DNA of 64,000 bases from Methylococcus sp. Mc7 (GCF_019285515.1 NZ_CP079095.1:2822501-2886500), one strand, 5' to 3'. Positions 53,165 to 61,884 are shown, counted from the first letter of the stretch. A program made the numbers and translations. Notes: generated from the letters alone by a model not told the origin.

Positions 53165-53973
53165 AGCCAAGGCAAGCCGGGCGCTGGACGCCGTCCGTCG
53201 GCATCGAGGCGTCCGTGGGTCTCCATGCGGCCGCGGCGGGTCTGGCCCTGTGGCGGCCCGAGGAGTGGCCCTGGGCGCTGGGTGCGGTCGCCGCGAACCA
53301 TGTCCTGTTGACGGCGGCGGGGCTGTGGCCGCACAGCCGGGTGCTCGGCCCGATCATCACGCGCTTGCCGCCGGAGGCCGCGGCACGCGGCGAGGTGGCC
53401 ATCACCCTCGACGACGGGCCCGATCCGGAAGTGACCCCGCAAGTGCTGGATATCCTGGAAGCCTACGGAGCGAAAGCCACGTTCTTCTGCGTCGGCCGCA
53501 AGGTCCGGGAGCACGCCGTGCTTTGCGCGGAGATGGCGGCCCGGGGCCATGCGCTGGAAAACCACAGCTACAGCCATCGCCATACGTTTTCGTTATGCGG
53601 GCTGCGCGGCTTCGAGCGCGAACTGCATCTGGCGCAGGAGGCGCTCACCGCGGCCTCCGGAACACCGCCCCGGTTTTTCCGGGCGCCGGCGGGCTTGCGC
53701 AACCCCCTGCTCGATCCGGTCCTGGCCCGGCTGGGCCTTTCCCTGGTGAGCTGGACCCGCCGCGGCTTCGATACTCGCAGCCGTCAGCCGCAGCGCGTGC
53801 TGGCCGCGCTGACCCGGCAACTGCGGGCCGGAGACATCCTGCTGCTGCACGACGGCAACGCCGCGCGCACCGACGGCGGCCGGGCGGTCATCCTGGAAGT
53901 ACTGCCGCCGCTCCTGGAGGCCATCCGGGAACGGCGGCTTCATCCCGTGACCCTGCGCGCCGCCTGCCCATGA
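53161..53973 (+). CDS. polysaccharide deacetylase (NodB-homology) protein
   Basis: A 270-residue protein with two short N-terminal hydrophobic helices (VGLHAAAAGLALWR, ALGAVAANHVLLTAAGLW), then a NodB domain. Motifs are TLDDGPDPEV (metal and catalytic Asp), the metal-binding ENHSYSHRH and RAPAGLRNP, then DILLLHDG with the catalytic His. It should remove an N- or O-acetyl group from a sugar-like or lipid-linked substrate at the membrane. A deacetylase is not a standard core gene of aryl polyene clusters, and no glycosyltransferase is here, so its substrate is open. It overlaps both neighbours by four bases. Confidence 0.87.
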   Translation: MKPRQAGRWTPSVGIEASVGLHAAAAGLALWRPEEWPWALGAVAANHVLLTAAGLWPHSRVLGPIITRLPPEAAARGEVAITLDDGPDPEVTPQVLDILEAYGAKATFFCVGRKVREHAVLCAEMAARGHALENHSYSHRHTFSLCGLRGFERELHLAQEALTAASGTPPRFFRAPAGLRNPLLDPVLARLGLSLVSWTRRGFDTRSRQPQRVLAALTRQLRAGDILLLHDGNAARTDGGRAVILEVLPPLLEAIRERRLHPVTLRAACP

Positions 53974-54680
53974 TCGAACCCGTCAAACGGCTGCTCGTCG
54001 AAACCGCCGCCGCGCCTTACCGCCGAGTGGGGCGTTTCGCCTGGCATTTCGCTCGCGGCAAGCTCAAGTCCGATCCGGTCTTCATCGCCTTGTTCGAACG
54101 CAATCTGCTGCCGGAACGGGCGAGGCTGCTGGACCTGGGTTGCGGCCAGGGACTGCTGGCCTCGCTGCTCCTGGCCGCGCGGTCCCTCCATGAGGCGGGC
54201 CTCTGGCCGCCGGACTGGGCGCCGCCGCCGCGGCTCGACGGCGTACGGGGCATCGAGCTGATGCCGGCCGATGTCGCCCGTGCCAGACAAGCGTTGGCGG
54301 AGCGGGCCGAAATCGTCGAGGGCGACGTACGCCTTGCCGACTTCGGCATCGCCGATGTCGTGGTGGTGCTGGACGTGCTGCATTACATGGCGTTTCCGGA
54401 TCAGGAAACCGTGCTGCGCCGCATCCGCAACGCCCTGACTCCTCGCGGCGTGCTGCTGCTGAGGGTAGGGGATGCGGAAGCCGGGCTGCCGTTCCTGGTG
54501 AGCTTCTGGGTGGATCGGCTGGTGACTTTCCTCCGCGGACACCGCCTCCCGGCGCTATACTGCCGCCCGTTGCCGGCTTGGCGCAGCCTGCTGGAAGACC
54601 TCGGGTTCCGCGTGGAAGCGATTCCGATGAGCGAAGGAACGCCCTTTGCCAATGTATTGCTGGCGGCGCGGTTGGGATAG
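53970..54680 (+). CDS. class I SAM-dependent methyltransferase of the polyene operon
   Basis: A 236-residue soluble methyltransferase. The SAM loop is LLDLGCGQGLLASLLL near residue 55; then VRGIELMPADVARARQAL and the acidic VVVVLDVLHYM. Aryl polyene clusters often contain one methyltransferase that methylates the aromatic head or the acid. It overlaps the deacetylase by four bases. A 139-base gap follows before the ketosynthase start, the widest in the operon. Confidence 0.87.
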   Translation: MIEPVKRLLVETAAAPYRRVGRFAWHFARGKLKSDPVFIALFERNLLPERARLLDLGCGQGLLASLLLAARSLHEAGLWPPDWAPPPRLDGVRGIELMPADVARARQALAERAEIVEGDVRLADFGIADVVVVLDVLHYMAFPDQETVLRRIRNALTPRGVLLLRVGDAEAGLPFLVSFWVDRLVTFLRGHRLPALYCRPLPAWRSLLEDLGFRVEAIPMSEGTPFANVLLAARLG

Positions 54681-54819
54681 TGTCTCTTCTCATTGGGTAC
54701 CGCAAAAGACCAAGGGCTTGGTTTCGTGTACCATTCGAGCCTCGGTTGCCCAGCTCCAGCCGGTCAAAGATAGTTCCCCTTCAGGCCAATCCCGCATTCA
54801 AGCGGCCAATTTGCTGTCT

Positions 54820-56013
54820 GTGACACCCATACTGATCTCCGATTTCACCCTGACCAGTTGCATCGGGCGAGGGCGTAAAGCCACGTGCGACGCCTTGGAG
54901 CAGGGCCTGACCGGGCTGGCACCCTGCCGCTTCGAAACCGTCGCCCTGGATACCTTCGTCGGTGAGGTGGCGGGAGTCGACCAGGTCGCAATCCCCCCTG
55001 CTTTGTCCGCCTTCGATTGCCGCAACAACCGTCTCGCCCTGCTGGGTCTGGAACAGGACGGTTTCGCGGACGCGGTGCGGGAGGCGGTTGGGCGGTTCGG
55101 GAGGCGCCGCGTCGGGGTGTTCATCGGCACCAGCACCTCCGGCATGCTGGAGACCGAGCTGGCCTACCGCCGGCGCGATCCCGACGGCGGCGCATTGCCG
55201 GCGGATTTCGACTACGGTGGGACTCACAACTGCTTTTCCGCCGGCGCTTTCGTGCGCGACTATTTCGGCATCGAGGGCCCGGCCGTGGTGGTGTCCTCCG
55301 CCTGCTCCTCCAGCGCCAAGGTCTTCGGCAACGCCGCCCGCATGATCGGAGCCGGGCTGATCGACGCGGCGGTGGTCGGCGGCGTCGACTCGCTGTGCCT
55401 GACCACGCTGTACGGGTTCAATTCGCTGGAACTACTTTCACCCCGGCCGTGCCGGCCTTTCGACGCCCGCCGCGACGGCATCTCGATCGGCGAGGCCGCC
55501 GCCTTTGCCCTGCTGGAGCGGCAGTCCCGTGGCGGCGCCGGGCCGGAAGCCCCGTTTCTGCTCGGTGTCGGCGAGAGCAGCGACGCTCATCACATGTCGG
55601 CACCGCACCCGGAAGGCTTGGGTGCCAAGGCGGCGATCGGGGCGGCGCTGGCATCGGCCGGTTTGCCGCCGGAGCGTATCGGCTACGTCAACCTGCACGG
55701 TACCGGCACCCGCGCCAACGATGCGGCCGAAGCCCTGGCGGTGCGGGCGGTTTTCGGCGATACCGTGGCCTGCAGCTCGACCAAGGGCTCGACCGGCCAT
55801 ACCCTGGGGGCGGCGGGCGCCGTGGAGGCGGCCATCTGCCTGTTGGCGCTCCGGCACGGGTTCATGCCCGCCGGTGTCAATACCGGGATATTGGAGCCCG
55901 GCTTCGGGCTGGACTACGTCCGCAGCTGCCGCCATGCGTCTCTGGACACCGTGCTGTCGAATTCGTTCGGATTCGGCGGTTCCAACTGCTCGCTGGTACT
56001 CGGCCGGACATGA
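54820..56013 (+). CDS. beta-ketoacyl-ACP synthase of the polyene operon
   Basis: A 397-residue ketosynthase that condenses malonyl-ACP with the growing chain. The active-site Cys lies in VVVSSACSSSAKV near residue 165, and the two histidines in NLHGTGTRAND and STKGSTGHTLGAAG. This is an intact Cys-His-His triad. I chose the GTG at 54820 (protein starts VTPILISDF); the frame is open further upstream with no start that suits the family. It overlaps the chain-length factor by four bases, the usual KS/CLF pairing. Confidence 0.9.
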   Translation: MTPILISDFTLTSCIGRGRKATCDALEQGLTGLAPCRFETVALDTFVGEVAGVDQVAIPPALSAFDCRNNRLALLGLEQDGFADAVREAVGRFGRRRVGVFIGTSTSGMLETELAYRRRDPDGGALPADFDYGGTHNCFSAGAFVRDYFGIEGPAVVVSSACSSSAKVFGNAARMIGAGLIDAAVVGGVDSLCLTTLYGFNSLELLSPRPCRPFDARRDGISIGEAAAFALLERQSRGGAGPEAPFLLGVGESSDAHHMSAPHPEGLGAKAAIGAALASAGLPPERIGYVNLHGTGTRANDAAEALAVRAVFGDTVACSSTKGSTGHTLGAAGAVEAAICLLALRHGFMPAGVNTGILEPGFGLDYVRSCRHASLDTVLSNSFGFGGSNCSLVLGRT

Positions 56014-56810
56014 CCCTGCTTCAATGCCATATCGAAGGCATCGGCGCTATCGGCCCCGGCTTCGCCGACCCGGAGGAATTCCGGAGCCTGATCGAAACGG
56101 GCCGCGCCGATCCTTCCGCGCCTACCCCGGTGCCACCCCCGGTCTGCCTGCCTGCGGCGGAGCGGCGGCGCGCCGGGACCTCGATCAAGCTGGCCCTGGC
56201 GGCGGGGCTGCAAGCCTTGGAGGCTTCCGGACGCGATCCCGCTACGCTTCCGACGGTATTCGCCTCGTCCGGCGGGGACGGGGACAATTGCCATGTCATC
56301 TGCGAAGCGCTCGCCTCGGACGACCGGCAGATTTCGCCGACACGGTTTCACAATTCGGTACACAACGCCCCGTCCGGATATTGGGGCATCGCGCTCGGCG
56401 CCACGGCGCCCTCGACCAGCCTGTGCGCCTTCGACGCCAGCTTCGGCGCCGGCCTCCTCGAAGCCACGGTGCAGGTTGCCCAGAGCCGCGAGCCGTGCCT
56501 CCTCATCGCCAACGACGTGCCTTACCCCTATCCGCTGAGCCGCGTGCGGGCGATCGGTGGCGCCATGGGCCTGGCGCTGGCATTGGCGCCCGATGCCACG
56601 GCCCGGAGCCTCGCGCGGCTCAGCCTGTGTCTGGGGGAGGGGCCTTGCACGGAGCTGGGGGAACCCGGCCTGGAGGCGATGCGGCGCAGCATTCCCGCCG
56701 GCCGTGGGCTGCCCTTGCTGCGGGCTCTGGCGCTTTCGGAGCCGTGTCGTCTCACCATCGATTATCTCGATCCCTTGCGTCTCGAGCTGGCGGTGGCGCC
56801 ATGCCGCTAG
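56010..56810 (+). CDS. ketosynthase chain-length-factor-like protein
   Basis: A 266-residue partner of the ketosynthase. It aligns with the N-terminal half of ketosynthases only (FHNSVHNAPSGYWGIALGA, then STSLCAFDASFGAGLLEATV). It lacks the C-terminal His motifs, so it cannot carry out condensation alone. In aryl polyene and type II polyketide systems such proteins pair with the KS and set chain length. It overlaps the next gene by ten bases. Confidence 0.83.
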   Translation: MTLLQCHIEGIGAIGPGFADPEEFRSLIETGRADPSAPTPVPPPVCLPAAERRRAGTSIKLALAAGLQALEASGRDPATLPTVFASSGGDGDNCHVICEALASDDRQISPTRFHNSVHNAPSGYWGIALGATAPSTSLCAFDASFGAGLLEATVQVAQSREPCLLIANDVPYPYPLSRVRAIGGAMGLALALAPDATARSLARLSLCLGEGPCTELGEPGLEAMRRSIPAGRGLPLLRALALSEPCRLTIDYLDPLRLELAVAPCR

Positions 56811-57253
56811 ACCGGGACTGGATCGCCCAGCGGATTCCCCACGCCGGCGTCATGTGCCTGCTGGACCGGGTATTGACCTGGGATGCCGACCGGTTGCGCT
56901 GCCTCGCCATCAGCCACCTCAGTCCCGGCAACCCGCTGCGCTCGGGCGGCCGGCTCTCGGTGGTCTGCGGGATCGAGTACGCGGCCCAGGCCACCGCCGT
57001 GCACGGCGCCCTGCGGGCCGCCGGAGGCGGTGAGGCGCCGCGCAGCGGCTTCCTGGCCAGCGTGCGCAACGTCGAATTCCACGTACGGCGGCTGGACACG
57101 CTGGGCGGTGATCTGGTGGTCGAGGTGGAGCGCCTCACCGGCGACGGCAATGATGCGCTGTACCAATTCCGCCTGCTGGCGGCGGACGGCCGGGCGCTGC
57201 TGACCGGGCGGCTGGCGGTGCGGCTGGATGCGGATGCGGGAGGAAAGAGATGA
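56801..57253 (+). CDS. second hotdog dehydratase (ApeP/FabA-like)
   Basis: A 150-residue hotdog protein: IPHAGVMCLLDRVLTWDAD opens with a His and LLDRV, the FabZ-like start. SPGNPLRSGGRLSVVCGIEY, then AAQATAVHGALR form the centre, and SGFLASVRNVEFHVRRLDTL the later strands. It matches the second dehydratase of aryl polyene clusters, which works with the KS/CLF pair and ketoreductase to build the conjugated chain. It overlaps the chain-length factor by ten bases and the ketoreductase by four. Confidence 0.85.
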   Translation: MPLDRDWIAQRIPHAGVMCLLDRVLTWDADRLRCLAISHLSPGNPLRSGGRLSVVCGIEYAAQATAVHGALRAAGGGEAPRSGFLASVRNVEFHVRRLDTLGGDLVVEVERLTGDGNDALYQFRLLAADGRALLTGRLAVRLDADAGGKR

Positions 57254-57972
57254 TGAAGCAAGCACTGGTCAGCGGCGGCAGCGGGGGCATCGGCGCGGCG
57301 ATCTGCCGCCGGTTGGCCGCCGACGGCTTGCACGTCTGGGTGCATTACCACGGCAATCGCGAGTCCGCGGAGCAGGTCGTGGATGCCATCCGCCATGCCG
57401 GCGGCAGCGCTGCGCCGATCGGCTTCGACGTTTGCGATTCCGCCGCCGCCGCCGCGGCCATCGGGACGATGTGCGTCGAACGGCCCATCCAGGTGCTGGT
57501 GAACAACGCCGGCATCCACGACGACGCCGTGTTCCCGGCGATGGGGTCCGTCCAATGGCACCGGGTCATCGACGTCTCCCTGAACGGCTTTTTCAACCTC
57601 ACCCAGCCGCTGGTCATGCCGATGATCCGCGAGCGCTGGGGGCGGATCGTCAATATCTCCTCGGTGGCGGCGCTGACCGGCAACCGCGGCCAGGTCAACT
57701 ATTCCGCCGCCAAGGGCGCATTGCATTCGGCCACCAAGTCGCTGGCGCTGGAACTCGCCAGCCGGGGCGTGACCGTCAACGCCGTGGCGCCGGGCATCAT
57801 CGAAACCGGCATGGCGGAACGCGCATTCGACCGGGCTGCCGTCGAACGGCTGGTGCCCATGAAGCGGGCCGGCCGGCCGGAAGAGGTGGCCGATCTGGTG
57901 GCGTTCCTGGCCTCCGATCGCGCCGCGTATATCACCGGGCAGATCATCTCCATCAACGGCGGCATCATCTGA
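57250..57972 (+). CDS. 3-oxoacyl-ACP reductase (FabG-like) of the polyene operon
   Basis: A 240-residue short-chain dehydrogenase. The NADPH loop is SGGSGGIGAAI near residue 10, then LVNNAGIHDDAVF, the catalytic Ser in VNISSVAAL and Tyr/Lys in VNYSAAKGALHS near residues 150-154. It reduces the ketone made by the KS/CLF pair. GGAGGAAAG precedes the ATG. It completes the extension set of KS, CLF, KR and two dehydratases. Confidence 0.92.
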   Translation: MMKQALVSGGSGGIGAAICRRLAADGLHVWVHYHGNRESAEQVVDAIRHAGGSAAPIGFDVCDSAAAAAAIGTMCVERPIQVLVNNAGIHDDAVFPAMGSVQWHRVIDVSLNGFFNLTQPLVMPMIRERWGRIVNISSVAALTGNRGQVNYSAAKGALHSATKSLALELASRGVTVNAVAPGIIETGMAERAFDRAAVERLVPMKRAGRPEEVADLVAFLASDRAAYITGQIISINGGII

Positions 57973-57981
57973 AGGGCATCC

Positions 57982-59262
57982 ATGAGCGCGGCTCCGGCGA
58001 CTACCGTATCGGTCCACGCGGCCGAGAGTCTGCTTTTTTTCACCCTGCTGCAGCTCGCCGTCATCGTGCTGATCGGCCGGATCGGCGGTTCCCTGGCCTC
58101 GCGCTGTGGCCAGTCGCCCGTGGTCGGCGAGATCATCGGCGGGATCGTTTTGGGTCCCTCCCTGTTCGGGATGCTCTGGCCCGAGGTGTTCAAGTTCGTA
58201 TTCCGCTCCGTACCGCCCGAGCCGCTGACCATACTCTCGCAGCTCGGCCTGATCCTGCTGATGTTCCAGATCGGCCTGGAGTTCGATTTCTCGCATCTGA
58301 AGGAGCAGCGCAACCGCCGCGCGGTCCGCAACGTCGCCCTGGCCGGCTTGCTATTGCCGTTCGTGCTGGGCCTCGGTTTCGGCTATCAGACCGCACCGCT
58401 GCTTTCCCCCGATGCCGACCGCGTCGCCTCGTCGCTGTTCATCGCCACCGCCTTCTCGATCACCGCCCTGCCCATCCTGGGCCGGATCATGATCGAATTC
58501 GGCATGACCGATCACAAACTCGGCGTCATCGCCATCAGCGTCGCGGCGATCAACGACGTGGTCGGCTGGCTGCTGCTGGCGCTGGTAACCACCCTGACGG
58601 TCGCCGAATACTCCCATGCCGAATTCGCCCTCAAAGTGGCGCTGGTCGCCGCCTTCGTCGTGCTGAGCTGGTTCGTGGTGCGGCCGGCGATGAAGTGGCT
58701 GGTGCGGCGCTTCCAGAAGTCTGAAGCCGGTTTGTCGGGCAACCTGCTCGGCGTGCTGCTGGCCGGGATATTCCTTGCCGGCATGTGCACCTACAAGCTA
58801 GGTGTCTTCGCGATCTTCGGCGGCTTCATGATGGGCGTCGTGCTGCACGACGAACCCGAACTCCGGGCTGCCTGGAAGGAGAAGGTAGGGCATTTCGTCA
58901 CGGTGTTCTTCCTCCCGATCTTTTTCACCTATACGGGCCTGCGCACCGAGATCGGCGGTCTGGACACCCTGCGGCTCTGGGGCTGGTGCGCTCTCATCGT
59001 CCTGCTGGCCACCCTCGGCAAGCTCGGCGGAGCCTACTTCGCAGGCAGGCTGTCCGGACTCGGTCGCCATGAGTCGGCCATTCTGGGCATCATGATGAAC
59101 ACCCGGGCACTCATGGAACTGATCGTGCTCAACGTCGGCTACGACCTCGGCGTGATCTCCCGCAACGTCTTCACCATGCTGGTGCTGATGGCCATCGTGA
59201 GCACAGTGCTGACCACGCCCTGTTTGAGGGCTTGGTTGCCGAGGGCGGTACCTCACGCCTGA
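57982..59262 (+). CDS. Kef/CPA2-type cation:proton antiporter
   Basis: A 426-residue inner-membrane antiporter of the CPA2 family with about 12 helices, starting near ESLLFFTLLQLAVIVLIGRI. The helix after GQSPVVGEIIGGIVLGPSLF is the family landmark, and SALFIATAFSITALPILGRI-like and ISVAAINDVVGWLLLA segments carry the ion-binding Asp. It has no C-terminal TrkA-N/NAD domain, so it is a Kef core only. It starts ten bases after fabG, so it is probably the last gene of the operon; a role in pH balance or export-coupled flux is guesswork. Confidence 0.87.
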   Translation: MSAAPATTVSVHAAESLLFFTLLQLAVIVLIGRIGGSLASRCGQSPVVGEIIGGIVLGPSLFGMLWPEVFKFVFRSVPPEPLTILSQLGLILLMFQIGLEFDFSHLKEQRNRRAVRNVALAGLLLPFVLGLGFGYQTAPLLSPDADRVASSLFIATAFSITALPILGRIMIEFGMTDHKLGVIAISVAAINDVVGWLLLALVTTLTVAEYSHAEFALKVALVAAFVVLSWFVVRPAMKWLVRRFQKSEAGLSGNLLGVLLAGIFLAGMCTYKLGVFAIFGGFMMGVVLHDEPELRAAWKEKVGHFVTVFFLPIFFTYTGLRTEIGGLDTLRLWGWCALIVLLATLGKLGGAYFAGRLSGLGRHESAILGIMMNTRALMELIVLNVGYDLGVISRNVFTMLVLMAIVSTVLTTPCLRAWLPRAVPHA

Positions 59263-59304
59263 ACTCAGGGGCGCGACGATGAGAGCGTCCCATGGAGTGA
59301 CGAG

Positions 59305-59553
59305 TCAGGGTATCGGTTGCCCATGTATCCATAATTCATATTCGCTGATGTCGATATCTCCGTTCCACACGACGGCATACCCTCCCTCATCAACCCGGAC
59401 CGAGCTAAATAAAGCGAGATTCGTCAAAGGTGAAAACATTTCCTTACTTAGCAATGGCGTAACATCGTACTTTCGCTTTTGTTGATTATAAAACTCGACC
59501 GGCAAAGTATGGCTGTCTACTGCCTTTACTGATTTTGCTCTTGGATACTTAAT
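59305..59553 (-). CDS. DUF2442 protein without a normal start codon
   Basis: The frame reads KYPRAKSVKAVDSHTLPVEF, then LLSKEMFSPLTNLALFSSVR and VVWNGDIDISEYELW, the full pattern of a DUF2442 protein. A stop codon lies just upstream and no ATG, GTG or TTG gives full length: ATT at 59551-59553 would, while TTG at 59503-59505 loses the first 16 residues. So either a rare start is used or the gene has decayed. A second DUF2442 gene lies at 61594. DUF2442 proteins are often antitoxin-like partners of DUF4160. Confidence 0.6.
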   Translation of the reverse strand: MKYPRAKSVKAVDSHTLPVEFYNQQKRKYDVTPLLSKEMFSPLTNLALFSSVRVDEGGYAVVWNGDIDISEYELWIHGQPIP

Positions 59554-59569
59554 TTTCTAAGCGCCTTAA

Positions 59570-60413
59570 CTAGAGACCAATTTCGCCTTCCTCGAAGTGG
59601 TCGGAATCGATTCGCTTGATGACGTAAGAGGCGGCTACTGAAACACCCACATCGAAATCAATCATGAGATTGGATAATAACTGGCCATCAATGAGTACCA
59701 CTTTGGTGTCGATGCGTGATGCGTGGTCGGTTGCGTCCTGCGTAAAAGAGGAAGTAGTGATAAATCCCCCCCTTTTTTTGCGCGCTGACCTTGCAATGCC
59801 CCTACAAATTTCTGAATTTCCGGGCGACCCACGGTGCCCTGCCAACGCTTTGCTTGAATGTAGATGATGTCTAAGCCGAGGCGATCTTTTTTGATGATGT
59901 CATCGATTCCGCCATCGCCGCTCTGTCCAATACGCTCGCCGGCATCGCGCCGAGAACCCCCATAACCCATCTTGACGAGAAGTTCAATGACGAGTCGCTC
60001 GAAGAATGTGGTGGAACACGAGAGAACGCGACTGAGAATGTCCTGGGCAAGATTTGCCCGAAGGCTTTGGTAGGCGAGTTCAAGCGATTCCTCAGGTGTC
60101 TGTTCGGTTGCTGCTGGCGCGGATTCTGGTTCTGTGCTTTCCCTGGTCGTTCGTGAAGCATTGCGGAATTCAATAAATTCCGGAAAGCGTTCAAGATACT
60201 TGACGTCAATACGCGTTGGATTTTTGCCAATGACTTGTTTCCCGCGAGTAGTAATGCGAAGCGCACCTCGACGAGGGGCTTCCGGTAAGCCTGCTTTTTT
60301 GAGGTAGGAGGCAGCCCAACCAACTCGATTGTTGAAGATGGGTTGTTGTCCGCTGGGTAGGACTTCATTGCCCCAAGCGCCTCGCGAGGTCCTTGATCGA
60401 CACGTAATCGTCG
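59570..60413 (-). pseudogene. Mrr-type restriction endonuclease, 5'-truncated and frameshifted
   Basis: Minus-strand frames carry an Mrr-like protein. The N-terminal winged part reads PIFNNRVGWAASYLKKAGLP, then the catalytic PD-(D/E)xK-like core GQSGDGGIDDIIKKDRLGLD, with IYIQAKRWQGTVGRPEIQKF holding the QAK, and FVGALQGQRAKKG. The C-terminal end (FITTSSFTQDATDHASRIDT) is in another frame. The shift falls in adjacent runs of seven C and seven T at 59766-59779. The 5' end stops at the IS630 boundary with no proper start. A target in modified DNA is expected of the family. Broken twice, so nonfunctional unless the homopolymer is a sequencing artefact. Confidence 0.78.
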
Positions 60414-60414
60414 C

Positions 60415-61560
60415 TAGTGTTTAATTGCGTAAATTAGCGATAGTATTGCGCAGCTGGGAGCCTTTGACTTCCCGCTTGCGCCAGACGAATGGGGCGGCCT
60501 TGTCGTTGTAGGCGGCGATGAAATCGTTGATCGCCTGCGCCAGTTGGTCGATGCTGTTGAAACTGGCCCCACGTAAGGCCTTGCGGGTCATGATGCCAAA
60601 CCAGATTTCCACTTGGTTCAACCAACTGGCTGAAGTGGGCGTGAAGTGAAAGTGCACGTTGGGATGGGCGGCCAACCAGTCATCGTTCTTCTTGTGAGTG
60701 CAATAGTTGTCGAGAATCACATGAATTTCCCGATCAGCCGGAACATCGGCGACCACCTCATCGAGAAAGGCCTGAAAGTCAGGACGCTTCTTGGTCGTGG
60801 TGGTTTTGGACTGAATGGTACCGGTCGCCACATTCAAGGCCGCAAAAAGATTGATCGTGCCATGGCGCTTATAGGTGCTTTTCAATCCACGAACCAGCTT
60901 GCCGCTGCTGGTAAAGACGAAACCGCTGGCCCTTTCCAGCGCCTGAATGGAAGGCTTTTCATCAACGGAAATGACCAACGCATTTTGCGGCGGATTCAGG
61001 TACAGCCCGATAATGTCGGCCGACTTGATGGCAAACTGAGGGTCCGTGCTGACGCACCACGAGCGATGCCGCTGGAGTTGGATGCCTTCTTTGCGCAACA
61101 GTCGCCAGACGGCATCATCGGAAACCCCCAAGGCTTTCGACAACGACCCGCCATCCCACGTGGCCTGCCCGGCCGGCGGCGGCTGCTCAATTTGCGCAAG
61201 CAATCGATTGCGCAACTCGGACGGCGGGTACCGCGGAGGCTTGCCCGGTCTTTTTCGATCACGCAGCCCTTTCAATCCTTCAGCCGCAAAGCGCCTGCGC
61301 CAGACACCGACCGTGCCGGGCCGGATACCGAGTTCAGCAGCAATTTCGTCATTGCGCTTGCCCGCCAGACAGCCCATGACAATCTTGGCGCGTTCGACCA
61401 GACGAGCCTCCTCGGTGCGGCTATTGCTCAAACGCTCCAACTCACGCCGGTCTTGGTCCGTACAACTCACCGATATGGCAACTCGCGCCATCCTTCCCTC
61501 CGTTCCTGTGGGTAACGGAGACATGATATTACAGTCGCTTAATAATGCAATTAGACACTA
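60415..61560 (-). mobile_element. IS630-family element with TA target duplication
   Basis: Inverted ends AGTGTTTAATTGCGTAAA (from 60416) and, on the other strand, AGTGTCTAATTGCATTAT, with TA at both outer borders (60415-60416 and 61559-61560), as IS630/Tc1 elements leave. About 1.14 kb with one intact transposase. It sits at the 5' end of the Mrr-like gene. Confidence 0.9.
60421..61491 (-). CDS. IS630-family transposase
   Basis: A 356-residue transposase. An N-terminal HTH (KRNDEIAAELGIRPGTVGVW) is followed by RRRFAAEGLKGLRDRKRPGK and a DDE core: first Asp in VISVDEKPSIQ, second in VILDNYCTHK, Glu in SWLNQVEIWF. That spacing is standard for IS630. I chose the ATG at 61489-61491, behind GGAGG; an ATG 11 codons upstream is weaker. 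Length is complete, so the element may still move. Confidence 0.92.
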   Translation of the reverse strand: MARVAISVSCTDQDRRELERLSNSRTEEARLVERAKIVMGCLAGKRNDEIAAELGIRPGTVGVWRRRFAAEGLKGLRDRKRPGKPPRYPPSELRNRLLAQIEQPPPAGQATWDGGSLSKALGVSDDAVWRLLRKEGIQLQRHRSWCVSTDPQFAIKSADIIGLYLNPPQNALVISVDEKPSIQALERASGFVFTSSGKLVRGLKSTYKRHGTINLFAALNVATGTIQSKTTTTKKRPDFQAFLDEVVADVPADREIHVILDNYCTHKKNDDWLAAHPNVHFHFTPTSASWLNQVEIWFGIMTRKALRGASFNSIDQLAQAINDFIAAYNDKAAPFVWRKREVKGSQLRNTIANLRN

Positions 61561-61593
61561 GTTGTCACATCAGTCCTCATAGACCCGAACGAA

Positions 61594-61884
61594 TCAGCTC
61601 GGCGGCGCAGCGTCCGTGGAGTCCGCTGGGGCGCATTGCAGGGCGTCTCCAGTTGATGTGGTTTTCCATCGTGCCTCAATAGTATCGGCAGAGAGGTCTG
61701 CTCCGCAGTCCCACTCAATAAAGTACTTACCGTTATGAATTCGTTCGAATTCAGCTTTATCTTTCAGCGGAGCAAAGGCATCGGAGTCAAGAAACGGTTT
61801 TACATCGAATAAACCCGCTTTTCCATTTTCGGCTTTTATATATAGTATATAGTTATCTTTCGGAATGATCTCGGCAATATTCAT
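61594..61884 (-). CDS. DUF2442 protein, antitoxin-like
   Basis: A 96-residue protein: MNIAEIIPKDNYILYIKAEN, then GLFDVKPFLDSDAFAPLKDK and HNGKYFIEWDCGADLSADTI. This is a complete DUF2442 domain, about 75 residues, with a 20-residue polar tail. The ATG overlaps the stop of the upstream DUF4160 gene (ATGA), so the two are coupled. DUF4160/DUF2442 pairs are predicted type II toxin-antitoxin modules; activity is not shown here. Confidence 0.82.
   Translation of the reverse strand: MNIAEIIPKDNYILYIKAENGKAGLFDVKPFLDSDAFAPLKDKAEFERIHNGKYFIEWDCGADLSADTIEARWKTTSTGDALQCAPADSTDAAPPS

Noticed and set aside
50756-53170. An 804-residue minus-strand frame opposite the MMPL exporter
   Set aside because: Composition is Arg/Gln/Gly/His-rich and has no motif; the plus-strand exporter is unambiguous.
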